DNA from: Lysobacterales bacterium
GTDB lineage: Bacteria; Pseudomonadota; Gammaproteobacteria; Xanthomonadales; UBA2363
NCBI GenBank assembly: GCA_019634735.1
Contig: JAHCAT010000008.1
Span: 124,001-188,000, forward strand
Direction of reading: 5' to 3'
Length of the DNA stretch: 64,000 nucleotides
This document shows, piece after piece, positions 18,140 through 29,541 of this stretch. A program made the position numbers and the translations under genes. Below the pieces are notes generated by a model. It searched no databases and had not been told where the DNA came from. It saw only the letters and a program-made list of their open reading frames with translations. Each line of letters opens with the position of its first letter. The first letter of the stretch is position 1.

Positions 18140-18260
18140 GCGGGCAGGGCGGGTCGGACGCGCCGTTCGGTTTCCGGTGCCGCGGGGTTTGTGGGCATGG
18201 ATGGGCCGGGGCGGAAACCGCGGTCTCCTCACCGGGCCAGCGCACACCAAGGAGTTCCTC

Positions 18261-19802
18261 ATGGCTATCCAGGCGACCCCCACCACAGCGAGCTGGAGCC
18301 GTTGCCTGCGCCGCTGGCTGTCGATCGCCGTCCTGCTGCTGCCGGCGCTGGTCCGCGCCGATCCCTGGCAGGCGCTGGCCGAGGCCGACCTGCCCGAGTC
18401 GCTGGGCGAGCGCGCCGGACAGGTGCTCGTCTCGGCGCGGGCGGGCGACGTCACCGCCCGCGCCGCCATCGCCCTGCGCCTGCTCGCAGAGGGCGAGAGC
18501 AGCAGCGCACGGCCCCTGTTGCAGGACACCCTCAGCCAGCTGCCGGAGACAGGCGGCTCCGCGCTGCAGGCCTCACAGCGCCGGCTCCTGGCGATGACGC
18601 TGGCGTCCCTGCTGCTCGAGGGCGAGGGCGGCCCGGTCGACCCCGAGGCCGGCCTGGCCCTGCTGGTGCCCCTGGCCCGCCAGGGCGTACCGCACGCGGT
18701 GCAGGCGATGTCCGCCTACGTGACGCAGCTGCCGCAGCTGCCGGCCTCCGACCGGCTCGCCGAAGCCTGGCAGGCCGCCGAACTGGACGGCAGTTTCCGC
18801 AGCCATGCCGCGTTGCTGGCCGACCCGCCGGCCTATCCCGATCCGGAACCGGCGGACGGCACCGGCACCTGCCCGGCCCACCTGGCCGAACACGCGCGCG
18901 TGCTGGACACGATCCGGGCGGCGGAAGCGGCCGCCCTGGCCGATCCGGACGGCGCGCAGGCGCGCCTGCACGAAGCGCTGGCGGCGAGCCTGCCCGATGC
19001 CGGCGCCGTGCAGGACAGCCTGACCCTGAACTTCGCCGCGACCGATGCGCGCGCCCTGCTGATGATGCTCGCCGAGATGGCCGGCGCGACGCTGGCGTTC
19101 GACGACGCCCTCGCCGAGGGCGCACTGGTCGGCGTGCTCGTCGAGCAGGCGCCGCCCAGCCTGATGTTCGCGCAGGCGCTGGACGCGCTGGGCTGGCAGG
19201 CGCGCTGCGAGGGCGCCGTGCTGCACATCGGACCCGACGCGCAGCGACCGTCGACGGTGGCCGGACAGCCCCTGCTGCTCGGACCGCTGCGTGCCATCGA
19301 TCCGCCGGGCGCGCGCGACGACCACGCAACGGGCGCCCTGGCCTGGCAGTTCGGCAGCCGCTACCAGGGCGAGATCGCGAACGGCCGACCGCACGGCCGG
19401 GGCAGCCTGGAGCTGCCCGGGGGAACTGAGCTGACCGGCGAGTTCCGCGACGGCGTCCCGCACGGCGAAGGCGCCTACCTGGGCGCCGACGGCCAGGCGA
19501 TCTACCGGGGCGGCTTCCTGCACGGCCATCGCCACGGTCGCGGACGCCTGGCCAGCCTGCACGGAGAAAGTGGCGTGCACTTCGAGGAAGGCCGCTTCGA
19601 GCACGGCCAGCTGGTCGAGGGCAGCCGGCCGCTGCGCGGCAACGGCGACACCGCCGTGGTGACCTGGCGCGGCGCCTTCGAGCGCGGCGAGCCGCACGGC
19701 GACGGCGAATGCAGCGCCGGCGAGCTGACCTACCGGTGCGGCTTCATGGCCGGCGACCTGGTTTCGGTCGGCGGCATCGGCCTGTATCCCCGGGAAGATT
19801 GA
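18261..19802 (+). CDS. Secreted MORN-repeat protein with STN-like domain
   Basis: 513 residues from ATG 18261, six bases after AAGGAG. An N-terminal signal peptide (LRRWLSIAVLLLPALVRA) is followed by a helical Sel1-like region. A segment near 250-325 (LNFAATDARALLMMLAEMAG, then ALVGVLVEQAPPSLMFAQAL) reads like the STN domain of secretins and TonB receptors. From about 370 there are at least four MORN-type repeats (YQGEIANGRPHGRGSLELP, LTGEFRDGVPHGEGAYLG, YRGGFLHGHRHGRGRL, WRGAFERGEPHGDGEC). MORN repeats often bind membranes or partner proteins. The function is unknown, and an envelope location is inferred. The last 55 bases are the first part of a tandem DNA repeat that continues past the stop codon. 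Confidence 0.8.
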   Translation: MAIQATPTTASWSRCLRRWLSIAVLLLPALVRADPWQALAEADLPESLGERAGQVLVSARAGDVTARAAIALRLLAEGESSSARPLLQDTLSQLPETGGSALQASQRRLLAMTLASLLLEGEGGPVDPEAGLALLVPLARQGVPHAVQAMSAYVTQLPQLPASDRLAEAWQAAELDGSFRSHAALLADPPAYPDPEPADGTGTCPAHLAEHARVLDTIRAAEAAALADPDGAQARLHEALAASLPDAGAVQDSLTLNFAATDARALLMMLAEMAGATLAFDDALAEGALVGVLVEQAPPSLMFAQALDALGWQARCEGAVLHIGPDAQRPSTVAGQPLLLGPLRAIDPPGARDDHATGALAWQFGSRYQGEIANGRPHGRGSLELPGGTELTGEFRDGVPHGEGAYLGADGQAIYRGGFLHGHRHGRGRLASLHGESGVHFEEGRFEHGQLVEGSRPLRGNGDTAVVTWRGAFERGEPHGDGECSAGELTYRCGFMAGDLVSVGGIGLYPRED

Positions 19803-20078
19803 CACGCACGCACGGGCATCCGCGATGCGACCGCGGCATCGCGTACGCGGCTGCCGGGCCGGTGACCTGGCCTCGATGGGCGGCATCGGCCTGTATCCCC
19901 GGGAAGATTGAGCGGCGCACGCGCGGGCATCCGCGACGCGACGGCGGCGTCGCGTACGCGGCATCCGGGCCGGCGACCTGGCCTCGATGGGTGGCTCCGG
20001 TCTGTATCCCCGGCAGGATTGATGCGCGCACGCGCGGGCATCCGCGACGCAACTGCGGCATCGCGTACGCGGCATCCG
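19748..20078. repeat. Three tandem copies of a 110-bp repeat seeded by the end of the MORN gene
   Basis: Copies begin at 19748, 19857 and 19968 with GGCCGG(C/T)GACCTGG, followed by a GGCCTGTATCCCCGG(G/C)A-type block, TTGA, and a GGGCATCCGCGA tail. A fourth copy breaks off after 20078. The first half of copy 1 is the coding end of the MORN gene. Copies 2 and 3 repeat this coding end with its stop, outside any gene. Confidence 0.9.
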
Positions 20079-20128
20079 CGCCGGTATCCGGGTTACCCTC
20101 ACGGCGGCCTGTCCGCCGCCGATCCGCC

Positions 20129-21139
20129 ATGTCGTCCGCACCTTCGTCCCGCCCGCCCGTGGCAAGCACTGCGCCCCCGCCGCCCCAGCCCCCGACCAGC
20201 GCCGCGCCCCCGGCGGGACGACCGGGTGTGGCCCAGCGGTTGGTGGCGTTGCTTCTCCGGGCGCTGGTCTGGCTGCTCGGCAGCCTGCCGCTGCGCTGGC
20301 TGCACGGCCTGGGCGCGCTGATCGGGCGCAGCCGGCGCGGTCGCGTCTGGCACATCGTCGACACCAACCTGGCCCTGTGCTTCCCGACGCTGTCCGCGCA
20401 GGACCGCGCGGCGCTGCGCCAGGCCGTGCTGGCCGAATCCGGGCGCAGCATGTTCGAGGTGTTCCGGATCTGGAGCCGGCCGCGCCGGGCGCTGCGCTGG
20501 ATCCGCCAGGTGCACGGCGCCGGACTGCTCGAGCAAGCCCGGGCCGACGGCCGCGGCGTACTGCTGCTGGCGCCGCACCTGGGCGCCTGGGAGTTGTTGA
20601 ATCTTCATCTCGCCGGCACTGGATCGGGCAGCGTGCTGTACCGGCCGCCGGGCAGCGGCGCCCTCGAACAGGTGCTGCTGCGCGCCCGGGGTGCGCTGGG
20701 CATGGGCCAGATCCGCGCCGACCGCAACGCGCCGCGCCGCGTGATCCGGGCGCTGGCCGCGGGCGAACTGGTCGGCATCCTGCCCGACCAGCAGCCCAAG
20801 GTCGGCGAGGGCGTGTTCGCACCGTTCTTCGGCGTGCCGGCGCTGACCATGACGCTGGCGCCGCGCCTGGCGCAGCGCACGGCCACCCTGCTCGCCTGGG
20901 CACGCCGTCTGCCGGACAGCGCCGGCTTCGACATCCACATCCACGCGGCGCCCGCGGCAATCGCCGATCCCGACCCGACGGTGGCGGCGACCGCCATGAA
21001 CGCCGCCATCGAGACGCTGGTGCGCGAGGCGCCCGAACAGTACGCCTGGACCTACAAGCGCTTCAGCTGGGCACCGCCCGGCGCCCCGCCCCGCTACGGC
21101 CCGCTGACCCGCAGCGCGCGGCATCGCGGCAGCGACTGA
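20129..21139 (+). CDS. LpxL/HtrB-type lysophospholipid acyltransferase
   Basis: 336 residues. ATG 20129 opens with a proline-rich stretch, and the catalytic core starts near residue 37 with a membrane-associated helix (LVALLLRALVWLLGSLPLRWL). Family motifs are present: NLALCFP, LLLAPHLGAWELLN (the H-x4-[DE] catalytic motif), a GILPDQQP patch and GVFAPFFGVPALTMT. Such enzymes add secondary acyl chains to lipid A, or acylate other lipids, at the inner membrane. The weakly conserved proline-rich leader means a later start cannot be excluded. The gene sits between two repeat blocks and has no obvious operon partner. Confidence 0.88.
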   Translation: MSSAPSSRPPVASTAPPPPQPPTSAAPPAGRPGVAQRLVALLLRALVWLLGSLPLRWLHGLGALIGRSRRGRVWHIVDTNLALCFPTLSAQDRAALRQAVLAESGRSMFEVFRIWSRPRRALRWIRQVHGAGLLEQARADGRGVLLLAPHLGAWELLNLHLAGTGSGSVLYRPPGSGALEQVLLRARGALGMGQIRADRNAPRRVIRALAAGELVGILPDQQPKVGEGVFAPFFGVPALTMTLAPRLAQRTATLLAWARRLPDSAGFDIHIHAAPAAIADPDPTVAATAMNAAIETLVREAPEQYAWTYKRFSWAPPGAPPRYGPLTRSARHRGSD

Positions 21140-21163
21140 GAGCCTCGTCCAACGGCGACGCTC

Positions 21164-21780
21164 TGCCCCGCTCGCGGGACCTGATTGGCGTCGTGTCTCA
21201 GCCCGTTGCCAGGCGGCTATACGTGAGTGCGACGACACCGCACTTCTCCCCTCCCCCGCCTGCGGGGGACCTGATTAGCGTCGTGTCTCAGCCCGCTGCC
21301 AGGCGGCGTGTCGCCAGTGCGACGGCACCGCACTTCTCCCCTCCCCCGCCCTGCGGGGGAGGGGCGGGGGAGAGGGCTGCCTGGGCCAGCGCATGCCGCT
21401 GGGCCGGCAACGATGCAGATCATGGCAAGCCCCGACCCTCTCCCCCGGGCCCTCTCCCCCGGGCCCTCTCCCACAGGGAGAGGGGAGCACAGCGCGCTCC
21501 GCTTACCGAACACCGGGTCCTGGCCCTTGGTCCCCGAGCTTGAGCTGAGACACGACGCTAATCAGGTTCGGGGGAGGGGAGAGGGCCGTCCCGGCCAGCG
21601 CATGCCGCTGGGCCGGCAACGATGCAGATCATGGCAAGTGCCGGCCCTCTCCCCCGGCCCCTCTCCCACAGGGAGAGGGGAGCACAGCGCGCTCCGCTCA
21701 CCGAGCACCGGGTCCTGGTCCTTGGTCCCCGATCCTGAGCTGAGACACGACGCTAATCAGCCTCGCGGGAGGGGAGAAGT
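21164..21780. repeat. Cluster of composite palindromic repeats
   Basis: The spacer after the acyltransferase holds four CTGATT(G/A)GCGTCGTGTCTCAG blocks (two forward from 21181 and 21271, two inverted at about 21543 and 21739). It also holds two CCCCTCCCCCG-type hairpins, two GCAACGATGCAGATCATGGC blocks and two CCCTCTCCCACAGGGAGAGG hairpins. A segment of about 209 bases beginning GCATGCCGCTGGGCC (21391 and 21600) is tandemly duplicated. No gene is present. Confidence 0.85.
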
Positions 21781-21866
21781 ACGCCGCCGTCGCACCTGAG
21801 AGACGCCGGCGCCCCGCTTGCGTCGTGGGGAGTAGTGCAGCGTCGTGGCGATTGCCGGCCGGCCGG

Positions 21867-23246
21867 TCATTCCCGGCCGCCGGCCTGGATGCCGAGGTCC
21901 TTGAGCTTGCGGTACAGGTGGGTGCGCTCCAGGCCGCACAGGGCGGCCAGCTTGCCGACGCTGCCGCCGGCCTCGCGCAACCGCTGCTGCAGGTACATGC
22001 GCTCGAAGTCCTCGCGCGCCTCGCGCAGCGGCTTGCCAAGGTCGATCGGCAGCGGCGGCGGCGCGGCGTCCGGCGATGCGGGCGCGGCGGTCGCGGTGCC
22101 GCTGGCCAGGGCGGACTCGATCTCGACCAGGCCGATCTCGTCGCCGCCGCCGAGCAGCAACAGGCGCTGCACCAGGTTGCGCAGCTCGCGCAGGTTGCCG
22201 GGCCAGCCATGCTGGCGCAGGCGGTTCTGGGCGCTGACCGAGAAGCGCCGGTAGGGCAGGCGGTCGCGGCTGGCGTAGAAGTCGCCGTAGTAGGCCAGCA
22301 GCTCGGGCAGATCCTCGCTGCGCTCGCGCAGCGGCGGCACTCGCAAGGGCAGCACATTGAGCAGGTAGTAGAGATCCTCGCGCAGGCCGTCGGCGCCGCC
22401 GGCGGCCAGCGGCTGGGTGCTGGCGGCGACCACGCGCACGTCGAAGCGCACCGGCTCGGTGCCGCCGATGCGGGTCAGTTCGCCCCGGGACAGCGCATCG
22501 GCCAACAGCGCCTGGCTGTCGCCGTCGAGGTCGCCGACCTCGTCCAGGTACAGGGTGCCGCCGTGGGCGCGCTCGAGCAGGCCGGGCTGGCTTTCGCCGG
22601 AGAGTTCGCGGCCGAGCAGGCTGGCGGCGCGGTCGGCCTCGGGAAGGCTGGCCGGGGCGGCCACCACGAACGGCCCGAACCGGCGCGGACTGCGCGCGTG
22701 CAGCCAGCGCGCCAGGCCTTCCTTGCCGCAGCCGACCTCGCCCTGCAGCAGGATCGGCGCGGCATGGCCGGCCAGCCGCTCGAGCTGGCCACGCAGCGCG
22801 GACATGGCGGCGCTGCCGCCGACCGGCTCGGTCGGCCAGGCGAGCTGGGCGCGCAGGCCGGCGTTCTCCTGACGCAGGCGGTTCGCCTCCAGCGCTCGCT
22901 CCACGGTGAGCAGCAGCTTGGCCAGGGCGATCGGCTTCTCGATGAAGTCCCAGGCGCCCAGGCGGGTCGCCTCGACGGCCGTCTCGATGGTGCCGTGGCC
23001 GGACATGATCACCACCGGGAAGTCCAGGCCCGGCTCGGCCCAGCTGCGCAGCAGGCTCAGGCCATCCTCGCCGGGCATCCAGATGTCGAGCAGGGCCAGC
23101 GCCGGCCGCTCGGCGCGGACGCTGGTCCTCGCCGCCATCGCGCTGTCGACGGCGACCACGCGATAGCCCTCGTCGGCCAGGATCTCGGCGATCACGGCGC
23201 GGATGTCGGCTTCGTCGTCGACGATCAGGATGTGGCCGGAAACCAT
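21867..23246 (-). CDS. ntrX: NtrX-type response regulator with AAA+ domain lacking GAFTGA
   Basis: 459 residues. A receiver domain (1-120) has acidic Asp10/Asp11, phosphoacceptor Asp54 (LLDIWMPG) and Lys in FIEKP. The AAA+ domain follows, with Walker A GEVGCGKE, Walker B GGTLYLDEVGDL, and an Arg-rich LRERSEDLPEL. A Fis-type helix-turn-helix ends the protein (LAALCGLERTHLYRKLKDLG). Where sigma-54 activators carry the GAFTGA loop, this protein reads LLGRELSGESQPGLLERA, so contact with sigma-54 is unlikely. That is known for some NtrX/NtrC relatives. Its kinase NtrY lies 3.6 kb away at 26858-29029 on the same strand, separated by two opposite-strand genes. Confidence 0.88.
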   Translation of the reverse strand: MVSGHILIVDDEADIRAVIAEILADEGYRVVAVDSAMAARTSVRAERPALALLDIWMPGEDGLSLLRSWAEPGLDFPVVIMSGHGTIETAVEATRLGAWDFIEKPIALAKLLLTVERALEANRLRQENAGLRAQLAWPTEPVGGSAAMSALRGQLERLAGHAAPILLQGEVGCGKEGLARWLHARSPRRFGPFVVAAPASLPEADRAASLLGRELSGESQPGLLERAHGGTLYLDEVGDLDGDSQALLADALSRGELTRIGGTEPVRFDVRVVAASTQPLAAGGADGLREDLYYLLNVLPLRVPPLRERSEDLPELLAYYGDFYASRDRLPYRRFSVSAQNRLRQHGWPGNLRELRNLVQRLLLLGGGDEIGLVEIESALASGTATAAPASPDAAPPPLPIDLGKPLREAREDFERMYLQQRLREAGGSVGKLAALCGLERTHLYRKLKDLGIQAGGRE

Positions 23247-23379
23247 ACGGAACGCTGCTGCCAGGGCATTGACGCGCCAGCATAGCGGAGCGCCGTCGCG
23301 GCAGGGCGCCGTTGACGGCCAGCTGCCGCGGCCGTTCTATGATCGCCGTCTGCCGACCACACAGCACAGGGGGAAGAAT

Positions 23380-25443
23380 GTGTCCGGGATCGGAAGGAGC
23401 GCGCCACTGCTGGCGCTGGCCATGGCGATGAGCGCCGGTTGCACCGGCGATGGCGGACCGGTCGGCGAGCCGGCACGGTCCGCGCCCTGGGGTAGCTGGC
23501 ACAGTCCGCTGGCCGCGGCGCGCCTGGCCGGCGCGTCGGTGGCGATGAGCGATCTCAAGGTCGCCGATGGCCGCCTGTGGTGGCGCGAGAGCCGGCCCGA
23601 CCAGGGCGGCCGGCAGGTCCTGATGCGGCGCGATGCCGACGGCAGCATCATCGAATACGGCCCGGACGGCGCCTATGTACGCACCCGCGTCCACGAGTAC
23701 GGCGGCGCCTCCTACCTGCCCACCGCGGAGGGCCTGATCTACAGCCATTTCCCGGACCAGCGCCTGTACCTGTCGGCGACGGACGCGGCGCCGAGGCCGC
23801 TGACCGCCGCCGACCACCGCTTCGCCGACTGCGTGCGCGACCCGGCCCGGCCCCGCCTGCTGTGCGTGCGCGAGGACCACACCGCGGCCACGCTCGCCGC
23901 CAACGGCGAGGAGCGCAACGAGATCGTCGCGGTGAGCCTGGCCGGCGACACCGAGGTGGCCGGCGAGGTGCTGGTGACCGGCAGCGACTTCGTCGCCTAT
24001 CCGCGCCCCAGCCCGGACGGCCGCTGGCTGGCCTGGGTGACCTGGAACCATCCGGACATGCCCTGGGATGCCAGCACGCTGCACCTGGCCGAGCTGCGCG
24101 AGGACGGCCTCGGCACGCCGCGACTGCTGGCCGGCGGTCCCGGCCGCGCGGTCACCGAGCCGCAGTGGGACGGCGACGGCAGCCTGTATTTCATCGACGA
24201 TCCGGACGGCTGGTGGAACCTGTATCGCTGGCGCGACGGCGAGATCGCCGCGGTCGCGCCGATGGCGCGGGAGTTCGGCGGCGCGCTGTGGTCGCACGGC
24301 GCCAGCACCTATGCGCTGACCGGCGACGGCCGGGCCGTGGTCAGGACCAGCCTGGCCGGCATCGACCGCCTCGGCCTGCTCGACCTGCGCGACGGCAGCC
24401 TGCGCGACTTCGACCTGCCGTTCGTGGCGTTCAGCGATGTCGTGCTGCTCGATACCGGCACCGCCGCGGCCTTCGCCGGCGCCGTCGACCAGGACACCGC
24501 CCTGATCTCGGTCGACCTGGCCACCGGCAGCCATCGGGTGCTGCACCGTCCGGTCGAGACCGGCCTGCCGGCGGCGCTGATCTCCCGGGCGCAGGCCATC
24601 GAGTTCCCGACCGCGCCCGGGCCGGACGGCGCGCCGCGCACCGCGCACGCCTTCTTCTACCCGCCCACCCATCCCGACCACGAAGGGCCGCCGGGCACGC
24701 TGCCGCCGCTGATCGTCACCGTCCATGGCGGACCGACCTCGGTGGCGAAGTCCTCGCTGTCGCTGAACCGGCAGTTCTGGACTTCGCGCGGCTTCGCCCT
24801 GGTCGACGTCAACTACGGCGGCTCCACCACCTTTGGGCGCGCCTACCGCGAGCGCCTGAACGGACAATGGGGCGTGGTCGATGTCGCCGACGCCCTGGCG
24901 GCGGTCGACCACCTGGTCGCGACCGGTCGCGTCGATCCGGCACGGGTGGCGATCCGCGGCGGCAGCGCCGGCGGCTTCACCGTGCTCAGCGCCCTGGCGT
25001 TCGGCGACCGCTTCACGGCCGGCGCCAACTGGTACGGCGTCTCCGACATCAAGGCGCTGGCGGCGACCAGCCACAAGTTCGAACGCAACTACGACGTCGC
25101 CCTGGTCGGCCCGCCCGACGAGGCGCTGTACCGCTCGCGCTCGCCGCTGTTCCACCTCGACGGCTTCACCGAACCGCTGATCACCCTGCAGGGCAGCGAG
25201 GACCGCATCGTCCCGCCCGACCAGTCGCGCGCCATCGTCGCCGCGCTGCGCGAGCGCGGCGTGCCGGTGGCCTACCTGGAATTCGAGGGCGAGCAGCACG
25301 GCTTCCGCAAGGCGGAGAACATCATCCGGGCGCACGAAGCCGAGCTGTACTTCTACGGGCGCGTGTTCGGCTTCACGCCGGCCGGCGACCTGGCCCCGGT
25401 GCCGATCTGGAACCTGGACGCAGACGCCGGCACCCGGCCGTGA
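23380..25443 (+). CDS. S9 family prolyl oligopeptidase-like peptidase, probable lipoprotein
   Basis: 687 residues from GTG 23380, four bases after GGGGGAAG. The N-terminus is a signal peptide ending MSAGC, a weak lipobox. A beta-propeller with WD-like blades spans about 60-390 (for example PSPDGRWLAWVTWNHPDMPW). The alpha/beta hydrolase domain carries HGGPTS (oxyanion region), the nucleophile elbow IRGGSAGGF, the acid in GSEDRIVPP and the histidine in EGEQHGF. It is an exported or membrane-attached serine peptidase acting after proline or on oligopeptides, by family. The stop overlaps the start of the next gene (GTGA), so the two are co-transcribed. Confidence 0.9.
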   Translation: MSGIGRSAPLLALAMAMSAGCTGDGGPVGEPARSAPWGSWHSPLAAARLAGASVAMSDLKVADGRLWWRESRPDQGGRQVLMRRDADGSIIEYGPDGAYVRTRVHEYGGASYLPTAEGLIYSHFPDQRLYLSATDAAPRPLTAADHRFADCVRDPARPRLLCVREDHTAATLAANGEERNEIVAVSLAGDTEVAGEVLVTGSDFVAYPRPSPDGRWLAWVTWNHPDMPWDASTLHLAELREDGLGTPRLLAGGPGRAVTEPQWDGDGSLYFIDDPDGWWNLYRWRDGEIAAVAPMAREFGGALWSHGASTYALTGDGRAVVRTSLAGIDRLGLLDLRDGSLRDFDLPFVAFSDVVLLDTGTAAAFAGAVDQDTALISVDLATGSHRVLHRPVETGLPAALISRAQAIEFPTAPGPDGAPRTAHAFFYPPTHPDHEGPPGTLPPLIVTVHGGPTSVAKSSLSLNRQFWTSRGFALVDVNYGGSTTFGRAYRERLNGQWGVVDVADALAAVDHLVATGRVDPARVAIRGGSAGGFTVLSALAFGDRFTAGANWYGVSDIKALAATSHKFERNYDVALVGPPDEALYRSRSPLFHLDGFTEPLITLQGSEDRIVPPDQSRAIVAALRERGVPVAYLEFEGEQHGFRKAENIIRAHEAELYFYGRVFGFTPAGDLAPVPIWNLDADAGTRP

Positions 25444-26576
25444 CGCCGCCCGACCTCGCCCTGTCGCCGATCGCCGGGGGCGACTTCGCCGCCAGCGGGC
25501 GTCCGCGGGCCGCGCCGCGGCCCGGGCGTCCTGCGCGGGTGCTGTACGCGCCGGTGGCTGGCGGCGAGGGCAGCGGCGAGCGCCTGCGCAGCGAGGCGAT
25601 CGCCGCCGCCGTGGCGCAGCTTGCGCCGGACACCGAGCAGGCGCTGGCCGGGCCGATCGAGCCCGGCGTGCGCGGCGTCGCCTGGCTGCCGTTGCCCGAC
25701 TCGCCGACCCGCGCCCCTGCCGAGCTGATCCAGGCGATCGCCCGCTTCAGGCCCGACTGGCTGGTGTTCGACGGCAATGTCAGGTCGGCGGTGCTGGGCG
25801 AGGCCCGCCGCCGGGGCCTGTCGACCGTGTTCATCGCCTCGCGTCCCTCCGCGGTGCGCCGCGCCCTGCCGTTGCGCCGCCGCTGCCGCTTCGACCGGGT
25901 CTGGCTGCTGGAGACCGCGCCGCCCGAGGGCATGGCGCGGCTGGTGATGAAGATCCGGGAGTCGCTGGCCGGTCCGCACAAGGTGCGACGCTGGGCCAGC
26001 CTGCATCGCGCGCCGGACGACGCCGCCGCGCTCGACCGGCTCGCCCGCCTGGGCATCGCGCCGGGCGCCTTCCTGCTGAGCTGCCCGGGCGGCGGTGGCT
26101 ACCGGCGTGACGGCATGCCGTCCGGCGCGTGGCTGGCGCAGGCTGCGGCCCGTGCCGGCGCGCGCCTGGGCCTGCCGGTCCTGGCATTGGCCGCCGCCTC
26201 GGCGCCGGCCGGCACGCACCTGCTGGGCAGGCTGGAGCAGCCGGAGCTGCTGGCCCTGGTGCGCCTGTCGCGGGCCGCCCTGCTCGGCGGCGGCAGCGTG
26301 CTGGTCCAGGCGATCACCGAGGGTGCGCTGTGCGTTGCGGTGCCCTGGCAGGCGGAGCAGCGCCGGCGGATCGAACGACTGGCGCGCCGCGACCTGGCCT
26401 GCGCCGGCATCGGCGACATCGACGCCACCGCCGAGCGTCTGCAACGTCTTGCCCAGGACCCGGCGCTGCGCGCGCAGCGCACGCGGGCCATCGCCTCGAG
26501 CGCCCTGGGCAACGGCCTGCAGGAGGCGGCTGCGGCCCTGGCCGCGCTGCCGGTCCGGCAGCCCGGCATCGCCTGA
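25440..26576 (+). CDS. GT-B type glycosyltransferase (MurG/UGT-like)
   Basis: 378 residues from GTG 25440, which overlaps the stop of the peptidase gene by four bases. An N-terminal Rossmann half (ARVLYAPVAGGEGSGERLRSEAIAAA) with RPDWLVFDGN is followed by a C-terminal half with LSCPGGGGYRRDG. The donor-site region is SRAALLGGGSVLVQAITEGALCVAVPWQAEQ, the pattern seen in GT28/GT1-like enzymes. The protein has no signal peptide, so it acts in the cytoplasm. The acceptor is unknown. Pairing with an exported peptidase gives no clear pathway. Together they form a two-gene plus-strand block between ntrX and ntrY. Confidence 0.7.
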   Translation: MTPPDLALSPIAGGDFAASGRPRAAPRPGRPARVLYAPVAGGEGSGERLRSEAIAAAVAQLAPDTEQALAGPIEPGVRGVAWLPLPDSPTRAPAELIQAIARFRPDWLVFDGNVRSAVLGEARRRGLSTVFIASRPSAVRRALPLRRRCRFDRVWLLETAPPEGMARLVMKIRESLAGPHKVRRWASLHRAPDDAAALDRLARLGIAPGAFLLSCPGGGGYRRDGMPSGAWLAQAAARAGARLGLPVLALAAASAPAGTHLLGRLEQPELLALVRLSRAALLGGGSVLVQAITEGALCVAVPWQAEQRRRIERLARRDLACAGIGDIDATAERLQRLAQDPALRAQRTRAIASSALGNGLQEAAAALAALPVRQPGIA

Positions 26577-26701
26577 GGCGCCACGATCTCCTGTCTGTCG
26601 CCCGGGAAACGGCAGCGAACCGCGGACCGGCGCCGCAGGGCGCACACCCAGGACGGCCAAGAGCAGCCGATCCGCCCCCCCCTTCGATCCCGCAAGCAGG
26701 C

Positions 26702-26843
26702 TGTTGAAGAACTGCCTGCTTGCTGCGGCCACGGATGGCCGCTCGGCGAAGCAACTGCGTAAGCGGTTGCTTCGCCGGGAGCGCGTCCGCACCTGCGCCG
26801 GACAAACGACTTGAAAAGCGATCAGGACGGTCGTTCTTCAACA
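26702..26843. mobile_element. MITE-like element with 11-bp terminal inverted repeats
   Basis: TGTTGAAGAAC at 26702-26712 is perfectly inverted at 26833-26843 (GTTCTTCAACA), bounding 142 non-coding bases. A perfect GCAAGCAGG/CCTGCTTGC stem straddles the left terminus (26692-26723). Inside are GCGAAGCAA/TTGCTTCGC and GTCCG/CGGAC stems. It lies immediately downstream of the glycosyltransferase gene and of ntrY, between convergent ends. A related GATCGTTCTTCAA end is seen at about 62692. No transposase is encoded. Confidence 0.55.
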
Positions 26844-26857
26844 AGCTGCCAGGGCCT

Positions 26858-29010
<2,153 letters not shown>

Positions 29011-29029
<19 letters not shown>

Positions 29030-29541
29030 GTCCTGTGCCCACTGTCCAGGCGCCAGCGCCGGTCGAACACGGCGGGCAGCACCAGCGGCGCCGGCAGCCG
29101 GGTCCGGTCGAGGCGGACGCGGACGCCGAGCGCGCCTGGCCCGGTCGGCGCCGGCAGCGGCCAGCGCTCCAGCGCCGCCAGCGCCGCGGCCGCGCTGTCG
29201 AAGCTGCGGCTGTAGTCCAGCAGGGGCTCACGCAGCTGGTACTGCCGGGTCAGCGGCAGATAGCGCAGCTCCCTGCGGCTTTCCCGGCGCTCGCCGGCGG
29301 CCAGCGTCTCGACCCGGAAGGTCAGCGGCACGCCGCGCTCCAGCCCTTCGCGAAGCGCCGGTGCCAGGCGGATCGACAGCAGCAGCTCGGCGCGGCCGTC
29401 GCCGCGTTCCAGCGCGGCCTGCTCGATGCCGCCGGCCTCGCCCGCGCCGCAGCCGGGCAGCGCCAGACAGGCCACCAGGACGACGGCCAGCGTCGGTCGC
29501 AGGCGTCCTGCCGCGGGCTCAGCAGCGTTCGAGCAGGGCAT
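29011..29541 (-). CDS. DUF4390 lipoprotein
   Basis: 176 residues from ATG 29541. A signal peptide ending in the lipobox LALPGC is followed by the beta-rich DUF4390 region (LTFRVETLAAGERRESRRELRYLPLTRQYQLREPLLDYSRSF), typical of the small protein encoded between rsmB and ntrY in gammaproteobacteria. The start overlaps the end of rsmB by 23 bases and the stop overlaps ntrY by 19, so translation is probably coupled. Its function is not known; the position suggests a periplasmic accessory of the NtrYX system. Confidence 0.85.
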
